From an uncultured Bacteroidales bacterium (GTDB lineage: Bacteria > Bacteroidota > Bacteroidia > Bacteroidales > UBA932): DNA of 64,000 bases. Below are positions 46,787-55,494 of the stretch, in pieces. The stretch lies in assembly GCA_944322605.1 (NCBI GenBank), contig CALUPD010000037.1:62001-126000 (forward strand), written 5' to 3'. Made by a program: the position numbers and the translations under genes. The notes beneath the pieces are model-generated. The model was not told where the DNA came from. It saw nothing but the letters and a program-made list of their open reading frames with translations, and did not search any database. Every line of letters begins with the position of its first letter. Position 1 is the first letter of the stretch.

Positions 46787-48436
46787 ATGAAAAGGAATTT
46801 TTTTAGAGTATTGTCATTCTCTGTACTGGGATTTGCGGCCGTAGCTTGCAGCAGCCCTGCGAAAATGGCGAAAAACGCGGATGATGTGAAAGTGGAATGC
46901 GATCCGCAGGTTCTTGAAGTGGTTGCAAACAAAATCAACGCCACTTACACAATTACATTCCCTGAAAAATATTTCAATGCCAAAGCCGAACTGGAAGTCC
47001 TTCCTGTTCTCGTATATGAAGGCGGCGAAATAGCAGGAGAACCGTTGATGCTTCAGGGCGAAAAAGTAGCCGGCAATTACAAGGTCGTTTCAAAAGACGG
47101 GGCGCAGGTTTCTGACAATGTGGAATTCGAGTATGTGGAAGGCGTTGAAAAATCGACTCTCGAACTCAGGTTCACAGTCATCAAGAAAGATAAAAGGATA
47201 GAATTCGAAACGCCGTACAAGCTCGCAGACGGCGCGAACACTACATACATGCTTGTAGACAAGAACGGAACGACGGCCTTGATTGACCATGAGTACCAGA
47301 AAGTGATCAAGGAAACCAAGGAAGCCCAGATTCTGTATCTGATAAACAACGCTACTGTCCGCCCGAGCCAGTTGAAATCGGAAGACATTAAGGAATTCAA
47401 GCAATTCCTTGCCGATCTTGAAAACGACGACAGAAGGACTATCGAGAGTGCCGACATTATCGCATACGCTTCTCCAGACGGCGATGAAGAATTCAACACT
47501 GAACTCTCTTTGAGAAGGGAAAAGACTGCGAAGGACGCTTTCGCGAAGATAACCAAGAAAACTCCTGTGACGGCTCCTGTAAACGCTTCTTCCGTTTCTG
47601 AAGACTGGGAAGGCTTCAAGGAACTCGTTGAAAATTCAGACATGCAGGACAAGGAACTTATCCTCAGGGTTCTTTCGATGTACAGCGATCCTTCGGTAAG
47701 GGAAAGGGAAATCAAGAACATGTCAAGCGTGTACGAAATCCTCGCTGACAATATTCTGCCTCAGTTGCGCCGTGCAAGGTACATCGCCAATATCGATTAC
47801 AGGAATTACAGCGATGAAGAACTTGTCGTTCTTGTAAAAGAAAACATGGAAGCCCTTGACGAACCTGCTTTGCTGTATGCTGCTACGCTTGTGGATGACA
47901 ACGATACCAAAATCGCTCTTTACAACAAGGCAATAGAAAAATATTCAAGCGAAAAGGCTTTCAACAACCTTGCAGCTGCTTACCTGAACATGAACAAGGT
48001 GGATGAAGCGAAAGCCGCTTTGTCAAAGGTTTCAAACAAAGGCTGCGAATATTACAACAATATGGGAGTCGTAGCTCTCCGTGAAAATAATCTTGATCAG
48101 GCAGCTTCCTATTTTGCAAAATCAGAAATGCCTGTTGCAAAATACAATATGGCTATCGTTGATATTCTCAAAGGCGAATATCAGGCTGCTGCTGAAAAGC
48201 TTGCTGGCGCAGGATGCGGGAACGAGGCTCTTGCATACATACTTAACGGACAGTATGACAAGGCTTTGAATGTCCTTAAATGCGAATGCCCTAAATCAAG
48301 CTATCTTAGGGCAGTGGTTGCAGCACGTCAGGGTGACGCAAAAGCTGTAGAGTCAGAACTGGCAAAAGCTTCTGAAAAAGAATGCCTGAAAGCACGTGCT
48401 GAAAAAGACATAGAATTTGCAAAATACAGAAAATAG
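46787..48436 (+). CDS. lipoprotein with OmpA-like and TPR regions
   Basis: 549 residues from MKRNFFRV; an upstream ATG (46724) lies before the -7 box. Lipobox VAC. The N-terminal half is beta-rich. About residues 195-260 resemble an OmpA-like peptidoglycan-binding fold (IESADIIAYASPDGDEEFNTELSLRREKTAKDAF), where ASPDGDEEFN-LS-RRE-A is the family signature. The C-terminal part (about 360-540) has TPR-like repeats (ALYNKAIEKYSSEKAFNNLAAAYLNMNKVDEAKAALSKV, GVVALRENNLDQAASYFAKSEMPVAKYNMAIVDILKGEY). Probably anchors the envelope to peptidoglycan and scaffolds partners. The same architecture is widespread in Bacteroidales, usually highly expressed. Strong terminator downstream. Confidence 0.85.
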   Translation: MKRNFFRVLSFSVLGFAAVACSSPAKMAKNADDVKVECDPQVLEVVANKINATYTITFPEKYFNAKAELEVLPVLVYEGGEIAGEPLMLQGEKVAGNYKVVSKDGAQVSDNVEFEYVEGVEKSTLELRFTVIKKDKRIEFETPYKLADGANTTYMLVDKNGTTALIDHEYQKVIKETKEAQILYLINNATVRPSQLKSEDIKEFKQFLADLENDDRRTIESADIIAYASPDGDEEFNTELSLRREKTAKDAFAKITKKTPVTAPVNASSVSEDWEGFKELVENSDMQDKELILRVLSMYSDPSVREREIKNMSSVYEILADNILPQLRRARYIANIDYRNYSDEELVVLVKENMEALDEPALLYAATLVDDNDTKIALYNKAIEKYSSEKAFNNLAAAYLNMNKVDEAKAALSKVSNKGCEYYNNMGVVALRENNLDQAASYFAKSEMPVAKYNMAIVDILKGEYQAAAEKLAGAGCGNEALAYILNGQYDKALNVLKCECPKSSYLRAVVAARQGDAKAVESELAKASEKECLKARAEKDIEFAKYRK

Positions 48437-48488
48437 CATTTGAAGCTTGCGCGCTATAGGCGTGCATGCATCAAATGAGATGGCAGAG

Positions 48489-48520
48489 GCCGGTACCGAA
48501 AATCAGGTACCGGCTTTTTT
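48489..48520 (+). terminator. terminator after the OmpA/TPR lipoprotein
   Basis: Perfect arms GCCGGTACC and GGTACCGGC around an 8-nt loop, followed by six T. Confidence 0.9.
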
Positions 48521-48598
48521 ATGTAGATTCGACACCGGAGTGCAACACTTGCCCGTGACTCTGCCCGCCTGCTTTTTATGCAATGCCTGATTCCTGTT

Positions 48599-48629
48599 TT
48601 TGCTTTTTCAGGTGTTTTTTATATCTTTG
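48599..48629 (+). promoter_or_regulatory. promoter of the glycosyltransferase gene
   Basis: TTTG (48599-48602), 19-bp spacer, TATCTTTG (48622-48629): a full match to the Bacteroidota promoter, 26 bp before the ATG. Confidence 0.75.
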
Positions 48630-48654
48630 AGAGATGTCTTAATATTCAGAGGGT

Positions 48655-49977
48655 ATGAAGATTATTTTATTTACGAACACGTTCCCGTATCAGCCGGGCG
48701 AGACCTTTCTTGAGGAGGAAATATCGATTCTTGTAAATTATTATAGCAATATTACAATAGTTCCTTTGCATTCCGGTACCGGCGAAATCAGGCCTTTGCC
48801 TGCGGGCGTGAGGCTTATGCCCCCTCTCTTGAACCATTCTCCAAAAAACAAGCCCGCCCTTTTGTATTCCGGGATTTTCAATCTTTCCCCGGCCTTGTAT
48901 GCGTTGAAATATCTTTTTTCGCCCGTGGTCCTTTCAAAGAAAAAGTTTTGGGCCTTTTCAGTGGCGTACCTGTTAAGGAGGGAGATATATTCCAAGGCGA
49001 GGATGCTCGTGGAAAACATAGGCATAGGCAGGTATGACGATGTGATGCTGTACTTTTATTGGGGCGACAAATCCGTAATGCTTCTTCCGTACCTTAAATC
49101 ATATTATAAAAACTCCAAGGCGGTGGCAAGATTCCATGGCTCCGATCTATACGAAGAGGTTTCGGGATGCATTCCGTTCAGGGACAAGATATTCCCTTTG
49201 ATAGACATGGCGATTCCAATTTCCGGCATCGGGAAAAATTATATTTTGGAAAACTACAATGATTTTCTTCCTCAGGACATACGTGTCTCGTATCTCGGAG
49301 TCAAGGACTATAAGCTGCGTTACAGGTTCTACGGAAGCGACGAGCCGTTAGAGATAAAATCGCCATTCAGGACGGATTTCAATGCGATCAAAGACGAAAG
49401 GATAATAACAGTGTTCTCATGCTCCAACATGATACCGCTGAAAAGGGTGGACATGGTAATAAAGGCATTGTCGTTGATATCGGAAAAGGAATTGAACGAT
49501 TTAGGCATAGGAGGTATCCGCTGGGTGCATGCCGGAGGCGGGGAATGCATGCAGGACATAGTGAACGAGATATCGAGGGCGAACAGGACTTATTTGAGCG
49601 TCGATATCATGGGGGCGGTGAAGCATGACAGGATAATAAATTTCTATAGGCGTAATAACGTGGATTTGTTCATACAGCTGAGCCGGAGCGAGGGCGTTCC
49701 TGTTTCAATGATGGAAGCTTTATGTTTCGGAGTTCCCATAATAGCCACGAACGTGGGCGGTGTCGGTGAATTGGTAGAACCGGAATTCGGTTACTTGCTG
49801 GATGCCAATCCGGACATTACTTCCGTAAAGAATGCCCTGATTGATTTCATGTCGAAGACCGAGTCCCAAAGGGAGGAAATGCGGGCGAAAGCCAGGAAGA
49901 GCTATGAGGAAAAATGGGATGCCGACAGCAATTACGAATCTTTCGCCGCATTGCTGACAGAAGTCATGTCAAGGTAA
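48655..49977 (+). CDS. family-4-type glycosyltransferase
   Basis: 440 residues with two Rossmann-like halves (GT-B fold). N-terminal acceptor half starts MKIILFTNTFPYQPGETFLEEEI. The C-terminal nucleotide-sugar half carries SRSEGVPVSMMEALCFGVPIIATNVGGVGELVEPEFGYLLD, the E-x7-E region of GT4 retaining enzymes. No transmembrane helix; cytoplasmic or membrane-associated. Probably works on a cell-surface glycan; the sugar and acceptor cannot be told. A single gene outside any polysaccharide cluster. Confidence 0.88.
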   Translation: MKIILFTNTFPYQPGETFLEEEISILVNYYSNITIVPLHSGTGEIRPLPAGVRLMPPLLNHSPKNKPALLYSGIFNLSPALYALKYLFSPVVLSKKKFWAFSVAYLLRREIYSKARMLVENIGIGRYDDVMLYFYWGDKSVMLLPYLKSYYKNSKAVARFHGSDLYEEVSGCIPFRDKIFPLIDMAIPISGIGKNYILENYNDFLPQDIRVSYLGVKDYKLRYRFYGSDEPLEIKSPFRTDFNAIKDERIITVFSCSNMIPLKRVDMVIKALSLISEKELNDLGIGGIRWVHAGGGECMQDIVNEISRANRTYLSVDIMGAVKHDRIINFYRRNNVDLFIQLSRSEGVPVSMMEALCFGVPIIATNVGGVGELVEPEFGYLLDANPDITSVKNALIDFMSKTESQREEMRAKARKSYEEKWDADSNYESFAALLTEVMSR

Positions 49978-50088
49978 AACCGTTCCAAGTCTTGATTTCA
50001 GGTGCGGCAAGTTCATCCTTTCAATGGATGCGAATGCATAATATATTGGGTAGTATTACCAAAATAAGGAACACCTGTAAAAATAAAG

Positions 50089-50122
50089 CATGCCCGTGCA
50101 GCGAAAATCGTACACGGGCATG
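50089..50122 (-). terminator. terminator after gcvH
   Basis: Perfect arms CATGCCCGTG and CACGGGCATG with a 14-nt loop; the minus strand continues CTTTATTTTTAC. Confidence 0.75.
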
Positions 50123-50166
50123 TTCATTCTGAATGGAGGCCGCCATGGCCTTTTAAGGACCTGATG

Positions 50167-50547
50167 TTATTTTGCGAATTCAGCGTAAGCCGCAGCGTCC
50201 ATAAGTTCGTTTACTTCAGCAGGGTTCGAGAGTTCGACCTTGATCATCCATCCTTTTCCGTATGGATCGGAGTTTACGGTTTCAGGAGCGTCCTGGAGCT
50301 CTTCGTTTATGGCTACTACCTTTCCTGAAACAGGCATGAGTCCGTCAGCTACGGTTTTCACGGCTTCGATTGCGCCGAAAGTGGATTCTTTTTCAAGAGA
50401 ATCTCCTTCTTCAACCTGGATGTCGACGAAAACGATGTCGCCGAGCTGTTCCTGGGCGAAATCCGTAATGCCTATGGTTGCTACATTTCCTTCAACTTTT
50501 ACCCATTCGTGATCTTTTGAGTACCTTAATTCAGCAGGAATATTCAT
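50167..50547 (-). CDS. gcvH: glycine cleavage system H protein
   Basis: 126 residues. Lipoyl-carrier beta barrel; Lys64 in [12 protein letters not shown] is the lipoylation site. Starts [16 protein letters not shown] as usual in the family. It shuttles the aminomethyl group between P, T and L proteins. gcvT and gcvP are not nearby, so this is a stand-alone copy. It may also act in lipoate relay; that is inference. Own promoter at 50573-50601. Confidence 0.96.
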   Translation of the reverse strand: MNIPAELRYSKDHEWVKVEGNVATIGITDFAQEQLGDIVFVDIQVEEGDSLEKESTFGAIEAVKTVADGLMPVSGKVVAINEELQDAPETVNSDPYGKGWMIKVELSNPAEVNELMDAAAYAEFAK

Positions 50548-50572
50548 AATGTTTGATTTTTTTAATTTTATG

Positions 50573-50601
50573 CAAATGTATTAAAATAATATAAACTACA
50601 A
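50573..50601 (-). promoter_or_regulatory. promoter of gcvH
   Basis: Minus-strand TTG (50601-50599), 18-bp spacer, TACATTTG (50580-50573). The -33 end overlaps the last codons of ruvA. Confidence 0.6.
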
Positions 50602-51183
50602 TCTTTTTAATGCCGCTTTTATCAAATCTTCAATTGACAGGGACGCGTTTTCTTTTATTATGGAATCGAGTGTTTTTTCCGCGGCGGCCTTTGCGAATCC
50701 TAACATTACGAGCGCGGACAAGGCCTCTTCCTTTTCAGCCGTGATTCCGGAAATATCGGCAGCGGAATATGCCGTTTCCCCTCCTTTGCCTATCTTGTCT
50801 TTCAATTCGATGACAAGCCTTTGTGCCGTCTTTAGCCCTATTCCTTTTATGCTTTTTATTTTGTTGACGTCATTGCACAGGATTGCCGTCCTTATTTCTT
50901 CAGGACTCATGGACGAGAGCATCATCCTTGCCGTGTTCGGGCCTATTCCCGATACGGAAATGAGCATAAGGAAAATGCTTCTTTCATCCCTGTCGTGGAA
51001 TCCGTAGAACTGGTGGCTGTCCTCCCTTATCATGTAGTAGAGGTAGACTGTAGCCTGTGTTTCGTTCTGCAATTTGGAATAAGTGTTCAGGGATATTTGG
51101 GCAATGTATCCTATCCCGTTGTTTTCGAGCACGACTTCGGCGGGTGTCAGCGAAACGATGGTCCCTTTTATGTATTCGTACAT
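50596..51183 (-). CDS. ruvA: Holliday junction-binding protein RuvA
   Basis: 195 residues from MYEYIKGTIV; a longer frame to 51243 would cross the promoter boxes. N-terminal OB fold (VVLENNGIGYIAQIS, YYMIREDSHQFYGF), central helix-hairpin-helix pair (ISVSGIGPNTARMML and IKGIGLKTAQRLVIELK), and the C-terminal RuvB-binding three-helix domain (EEALSALVMLGFAKAAAEKTL). Forms the tetramer that cradles the junction for RuvB (25874-26896). Divergent from sufS. Confidence 0.95.
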   Translation of the reverse strand: MYEYIKGTIVSLTPAEVVLENNGIGYIAQISLNTYSKLQNETQATVYLYYMIREDSHQFYGFHDRDERSIFLMLISVSGIGPNTARMMLSSMSPEEIRTAILCNDVNKIKSIKGIGLKTAQRLVIELKDKIGKGGETAYSAADISGITAEKEEALSALVMLGFAKAAAEKTLDSIIKENASLSIEDLIKAALKRL

Positions 51184-51205
51184 GATTGATATTTTGTTGC
51201 GGATG

Positions 51206-51255
51206 CAAAAATATGTTATTTGTAAAAGAATAAAAAGCATCATTTGTTATTTTTG
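51206..51255. promoter_or_regulatory. divergent -7 elements for ruvA and sufS
   Basis: Minus-strand TATTTTTG at 51213-51206 (23 bp before ruvA) and plus-strand TATTTTTG at 51248-51255 (26 bp before sufS). No -33 element at good spacing was seen for either. Confidence 0.5.
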
Positions 51256-51280
51256 CAGATTATTAAAAGCTTTATTGTCG

Positions 51281-52522
51281 ATGAATGTCGAAAATCTAAG
51301 AAAGAAAATACCCGCGCTCGGCCGTATGGTCTACGGACGGCCTTTGGTGTACCTTGATAATGCGGCCACGTCGCAAAAACCGGAAGAAGTCCTGGATATG
51401 CAGGATTCCATGAGCAGGTTCAGCAACGGGAACATACACCGCGCGATGCATATATTGAGCACGGAGTCCACGTCCGCCTATGAAAAAGCGAGGGAAAGGG
51501 TACGCGCCTTTATCAATGCGAAGTCGGACAGGGAGATAATATTCACTTCGGGGACTACGGCGTCTATAAACCTTGTCGCGGAATCGTTTTCGAGGGCGTT
51601 CGTCAAGGAAGGCGACAAAATAATAATAAGCGAGGCAGAGCACCATTCGAACATTGTTCCGTGGCAGCTGGCATGCGAGAAGTACGGAGCGGAGCTCCTG
51701 GTTGCCGAAATAGGCGACGACGGCCGTATCAAAATGGAACAGATGGAAAAGATGCTCGGGGAAAAGGACGTGCGGCTTGTTTCCATATGCCATATTTCAA
51801 ACGTGCTCGGGATTGTGAATCCGGTAAAGGAAATAATAGCGGCTGCCCACGGGCATGGCGTGCCTGTGATGTTGGACGGGGCGCAAGGGATCGTGCACGG
51901 CAAAGTGGACGTACAGGATCTCGACTGCGACTTCTACGCCTTTTCGGGACATAAGATATACGCTCCTACAGGAACAGGAATATTATACGGAAAAGAATCC
52001 TTCTTGGAGAAAATGCCGCCTTATATGGGAGGGGGAGACATGGTCGGTACCGTCACGTTCAAGAAGACCACGTATGCCGAGTTGCCCATGAAGTTCGAAG
52101 CCGGCACTTCCAATTTCATAGGACAATCGTGCTGGACTCCTGCATTGGATTTTGCCGATTCTCTTTACGAGGACAAGGAATTGTCGGAAGAAATAAAGAG
52201 GACGGAGAAATCTATAATTGAATTCATCTTCGGGGAACTCTCCGGAATGGAGGGTGTCCGTGTGCTTGGCGGGACTTCGGCATCCGGAGACAAGATACCT
52301 CTTTTCTCCATAAGCGCCGACGGCGTGCATCCTTCCGACCTGGCGCAGATCATGGACAAGATGGGAGTCGCATTGCGTTCCGGTATGATGTGTTCGGAGC
52401 CGCTGCTTTCGAAATTCGGCCTGACAGCCGTTTTGAGAGCGTCGTTCCTGCCATATAATACGTTTGAAGAAGCGGAGGCCTTTGTAAGGTCCTTCAAGAA
52501 AGCCGTAGGAATGCTCAGATAG
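51281..52522 (+). CDS. sufS: cysteine desulfurase SufS
   Basis: 413 residues from MNVENLRKK; the longer open frame to 51083 runs through ruvA and the promoter. PLP-dependent enzyme; Schiff-base Lys225 in FSGHKIYAPTGTG and active-site Cys371 in RSGMMCSEPLL. AEHHSNIVPWQ supports class V, group II. It makes a persulfide from cysteine for iron-sulfur cluster assembly, passed to SufE, encoded 93 bp downstream. sufBCD are not in the window. Confidence 0.96.
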   Translation: MNVENLRKKIPALGRMVYGRPLVYLDNAATSQKPEEVLDMQDSMSRFSNGNIHRAMHILSTESTSAYEKARERVRAFINAKSDREIIFTSGTTASINLVAESFSRAFVKEGDKIIISEAEHHSNIVPWQLACEKYGAELLVAEIGDDGRIKMEQMEKMLGEKDVRLVSICHISNVLGIVNPVKEIIAAAHGHGVPVMLDGAQGIVHGKVDVQDLDCDFYAFSGHKIYAPTGTGILYGKESFLEKMPPYMGGGDMVGTVTFKKTTYAELPMKFEAGTSNFIGQSCWTPALDFADSLYEDKELSEEIKRTEKSIIEFIFGELSGMEGVRVLGGTSASGDKIPLFSISADGVHPSDLAQIMDKMGVALRSGMMCSEPLLSKFGLTAVLRASFLPYNTFEEAEAFVRSFKKAVGMLR

Positions 52523-52615
52523 CACGCGGCATTTTTCCGGCATTTGCAGGGCGTTATCCTGCGGATTGCTATGCCTTTGCGCCGGATTAGCGGGATTGTT
52601 AAACAACATAATGAT

Positions 52616-53038
52616 ATGACAATAAAAGAAGTTGAAAACGGAATCGTCGAGGATTTTTCGGCTTTCACCGATTGGATGGACAAGTACGAGTATCTTATAG
52701 AGCTTGGCAAAAGCCTTCCTATAGTCAGCGAAAGCGGGAAAACAGAACAGAACCTTATCAAAGGCTGCCAGTCAAGGGTATGGCTCGAATGCGAATTCAG
52801 GGACGGCAGGCTTTGGTTCAAGGCTGACAGCGACGCGATAATAACGAAAGGCATAATTTCCCTTTTGATAAGCGTGTTCGACGGCAGGACCCCGGCTGAA
52901 ATAATAGACGCCGATGTCTCGTTCATAGATGAAATAGGCCTGAAGGAGAACCTGTCTCCGACAAGGGCGAACGGATTGGTGTCGATGTTGAACCAGATAA
53001 AGGCGTATGCGCTTGCATATGAGATGAAAAACAAATAA
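52616..53038 (+). CDS. sufE: sulfur acceptor protein SufE
   Basis: 140 residues from MTIKEVENGIV (the frame extends 24 codons upstream without SufE-like sequence). Acceptor Cys51 in NLIKGCQSRVWLECE, the family signature. It takes persulfide from SufS and stimulates it. Followed after 4 bp by the SufT-like gene. Confidence 0.95.
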   Translation: MTIKEVENGIVEDFSAFTDWMDKYEYLIELGKSLPIVSESGKTEQNLIKGCQSRVWLECEFRDGRLWFKADSDAIITKGIISLLISVFDGRTPAEIIDADVSFIDEIGLKENLSPTRANGLVSMLNQIKAYALAYEMKNK

Positions 53039-53042
53039 CGTC

Positions 53043-53345
53043 ATGAATTTGCAGAGAGACATAGTCCGGGCATTGAGGCAGGTATTCGATCCTGAAATCC
53101 CGGTAAATATTTATGATTTGGGGCTTGTCTACGATATTCAGATAGACGATGACCATAATGTGGCGATAAAAATGACCCTCACGGCCCCTAATTGCCCGAT
53201 TGCCGACCAGCTGATACAGGAAGTGCATGATGCCGTAAAGGACGTTCCCGGAGTTGTCGACGTGAGGATAGAGCTGGTATTCGAACCGGCATGGGATAAA
53301 AGCCGCATGAGCGAGGAGGCCCTGGCCGAATTGGGATTGCTTTGA
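53043..53345 (+). CDS. sufT: MIP18-family iron-sulfur assembly factor (SufT/PaaD-like)
   Basis: 100 residues. FDPEIPVNIYDLGLVYDI and MTLTAPNCPIADQL (Cys51) are the DUF59/MIP18 signature. Members help load iron-sulfur clusters on target proteins. Start 4 bp after sufE and 13 bp before folK, so part of one transcript. Symbol assigned by context and family, not by proven activity. Confidence 0.85.
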   Translation: MNLQRDIVRALRQVFDPEIPVNIYDLGLVYDIQIDDDHNVAIKMTLTAPNCPIADQLIQEVHDAVKDVPGVVDVRIELVFEPAWDKSRMSEEALAELGLL

Positions 53346-53358
53346 CATCCGGCAGCAT

Positions 53359-53895
53359 ATGTCTGAAACAGCATATCTTTTATTGGGAAGCAATCTCGGA
53401 GACAGGTTGGCCGTATTTTCCAACGCTTTGGACAAGATACGCCTCAGGGCAGGCGATGTCGTGTCCGAGTCTCCATGTTATGAGACGGATCCTGTCGGAT
53501 TCGTTTCGGATGACAAGTTTCTGAACATGGCGGTCGGCATACGGACGGAATTGTCCCCTTACGAGCTTCTTTCGGTGCTCCAGTCGGTGGAAAAGGAACT
53601 CGGTCGCGTAAGGCGGTCTTTGAAGCCCGAGGTTGACGAGTCAGGAATCAGGGTTTATAAGTCAAGGACGATAGACATAGACATTCTTATGTACGGGAAA
53701 GAGGTGATAGACTCCGACATGCTTCAGATTCCGCATCCGAGAATGGCGGAAAGGGCCTTTGCCATGTACCCCTTTATGGATATCGCTCCTGACCTCGTGC
53801 ATCCCGTATATGGCGAGAGCATATCCGACATGGTCAGGAAAAGGTTCGGAGGAAAAATGCCTGACGGCATAGTCAGGATCGGAAGGATGCCGTGA
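53359..53895 (+). CDS. folK: 2-amino-4-hydroxy-6-hydroxymethyldihydropteridine pyrophosphokinase
   Basis: 178 residues. Starts SETAYLLLGSNLGDR, with the HPPK nucleotide and pterin contacts GSNLGDR (10-16), and KSRTIDIDILMYG with the two Asp magnesium ligands; IPHPRMAERAF is also conserved. Transfers pyrophosphate from ATP to the pterin in folate synthesis. The gene is monofunctional (no folB/folP fusion). Confidence 0.94.
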   Translation: MSETAYLLLGSNLGDRLAVFSNALDKIRLRAGDVVSESPCYETDPVGFVSDDKFLNMAVGIRTELSPYELLSVLQSVEKELGRVRRSLKPEVDESGIRVYKSRTIDIDILMYGKEVIDSDMLQIPHPRMAERAFAMYPFMDIAPDLVHPVYGESISDMVRKRFGGKMPDGIVRIGRMP

Positions 53896-53953
53896 TGCGC
53901 GGCATTTTAATTAGTTTTTAGTATATTCGCATGATAAATAAAAATTTAGCATA

Positions 53954-55492
53954 ATGACACAGGAAGAATTATTCAAGAATCTGATCGCCCATGCAAAGGA
54001 ATACGGGTTTATTTTCCCGTCGAGCGAGATTTATGACGGATTGAGCGCGGTGTACGATTACGGGCAGATGGGCGTAGAACTGAAAAACAATATAAAGAAA
54101 TACTGGTGGGACGCCATGGTGCGCCTGAACGAGAACATAGTCGGAATAGATTCCGCCATATTCATGCATCCTAAAATATGGGAGGCATCCGGTCACGTGG
54201 GGGCGTTCAACGATCCTCTTATCGACAACAAGGATTCTAAAAAAAGGTACAGGGCGGACGTTCTTCTCGAAGATTATATCGCAAAGCTTGAAGAAAAGAT
54301 AGAAAAGGAAGTCGCTAAGGGCAGGAAGAAATTCGGAGATTCCTTCAATGAAGAACAGTTTTTAGCCACGAATCCGAATGTGTTGAGAAACAGGACCAAA
54401 ATCGACAATGTCAGGGAAAGGATGGTCAAGGCTTTGAACGATAACGACCTGAAAGCCCTGAGGGATCTCATTGTCGAATGCGAGATAGCATGCCCGATAT
54501 CCGGTACAAAAAACTGGACCGATGTCCGCCAGTTCAATCTCATGTTCAGCACGCAGGTGGGCAGCGTTTCGGACGATGCCGGGCTTATTTACCTAAGGCC
54601 TGAAACCGCCCAGGGCATCTTCGTGAATTACCTTAATGTGCAGAAGACCGGCAGGATGAAGATACCGTTCGGGATAGCCCAGATAGGAAAGGCGTTCAGG
54701 AACGAAATTGTGGCCCGTCAGTTCATATTCAGGATGAGGGAGTTCGAGCAGATGGAAATGCAGTTCTTCGTCCGTCCCGGCGAAGAAATGAAATGGTACG
54801 CCATGTGGAAGGAAAAACGCCTCCAGTGGCATAAGGCCCTTGGCCTCGGCGACGGGAAATACCGTTTCCATGACCATGAAAAGCTGGCTCATTATGCAAA
54901 TGCCGCATGCGACATAGAATTCGAATTCCCGTTCGGATTCAAGGAACTGGAAGGCGTTCATTCGAGGACCAATTTCGATTTGAGCAACCATCAGAAGTTT
55001 TCAGGAAAGAAGCTCCAGTATTTCGATCCTGAAACCAATGAAAGTTACGTGCCGTATGTGATAGAAACCTCGATAGGCCTGGACAGATGTTTTCTTGCAG
55101 TCCTTTCCGCTGCTTATCACGAAGAAAAGCTTGCGGACGGCGAGGAACGCGTAGTGTTGCGCATACCTCCTGTGCTTGCGCCTGTAAAGGTCGCCGTGCT
55201 TCCGCTCGTGAAGAAAGACGGCCTTCCTGAAAAGGCCCGTGAAATCCTCGGCAGCCTGAAGTACGAATTTAACTGCCAGTATGATGAAAAGGACAGCATA
55301 GGGAAGAGGTATCGCCGCCAGGATGCCATAGGTACGCCGTATTGCGTTACTATCGATCACGACACATTGAAAGACAATTGCGTGACGATAAGGGACAGGG
55401 ATACGATGGAGCAGGAAAGGGTTTCCGTGGACAGGCTCAAGGACATAATAGAGGAAAAGGTTAGTTTCAAGAATATATTGAAAAAGCTTTAG
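53954..55492 (+). CDS. glyS: glycyl-tRNA synthetase, eukaryote-like homodimeric type
   Basis: 512 residues. Class II synthetase of the alpha2 type: motif 1 region near LKNNIKKYWWDAMV, motif 2 YLRPETAQGIFVNYLNV and IAQIGKAFRNEI, motif 3 ETSIGLDRCFLAVL, and a C-terminal anticodon-binding domain (VAVLPLVKKDGLPEKAREIL). Charges tRNA-Gly. A TATATTCG box at 53922-53929 resembles a -7 element. Followed after 2 bp by the dihydroorotate-dehydrogenase-like gene. Confidence 0.97.
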   Translation: MTQEELFKNLIAHAKEYGFIFPSSEIYDGLSAVYDYGQMGVELKNNIKKYWWDAMVRLNENIVGIDSAIFMHPKIWEASGHVGAFNDPLIDNKDSKKRYRADVLLEDYIAKLEEKIEKEVAKGRKKFGDSFNEEQFLATNPNVLRNRTKIDNVRERMVKALNDNDLKALRDLIVECEIACPISGTKNWTDVRQFNLMFSTQVGSVSDDAGLIYLRPETAQGIFVNYLNVQKTGRMKIPFGIAQIGKAFRNEIVARQFIFRMREFEQMEMQFFVRPGEEMKWYAMWKEKRLQWHKALGLGDGKYRFHDHEKLAHYANAACDIEFEFPFGFKELEGVHSRTNFDLSNHQKFSGKKLQYFDPETNESYVPYVIETSIGLDRCFLAVLSAAYHEEKLADGEERVVLRIPPVLAPVKVAVLPLVKKDGLPEKAREILGSLKYEFNCQYDEKDSIGKRYRRQDAIGTPYCVTIDHDTLKDNCVTIRDRDTMEQERVSVDRLKDIIEEKVSFKNILKKL

Positions 55493-55494
55493 AT

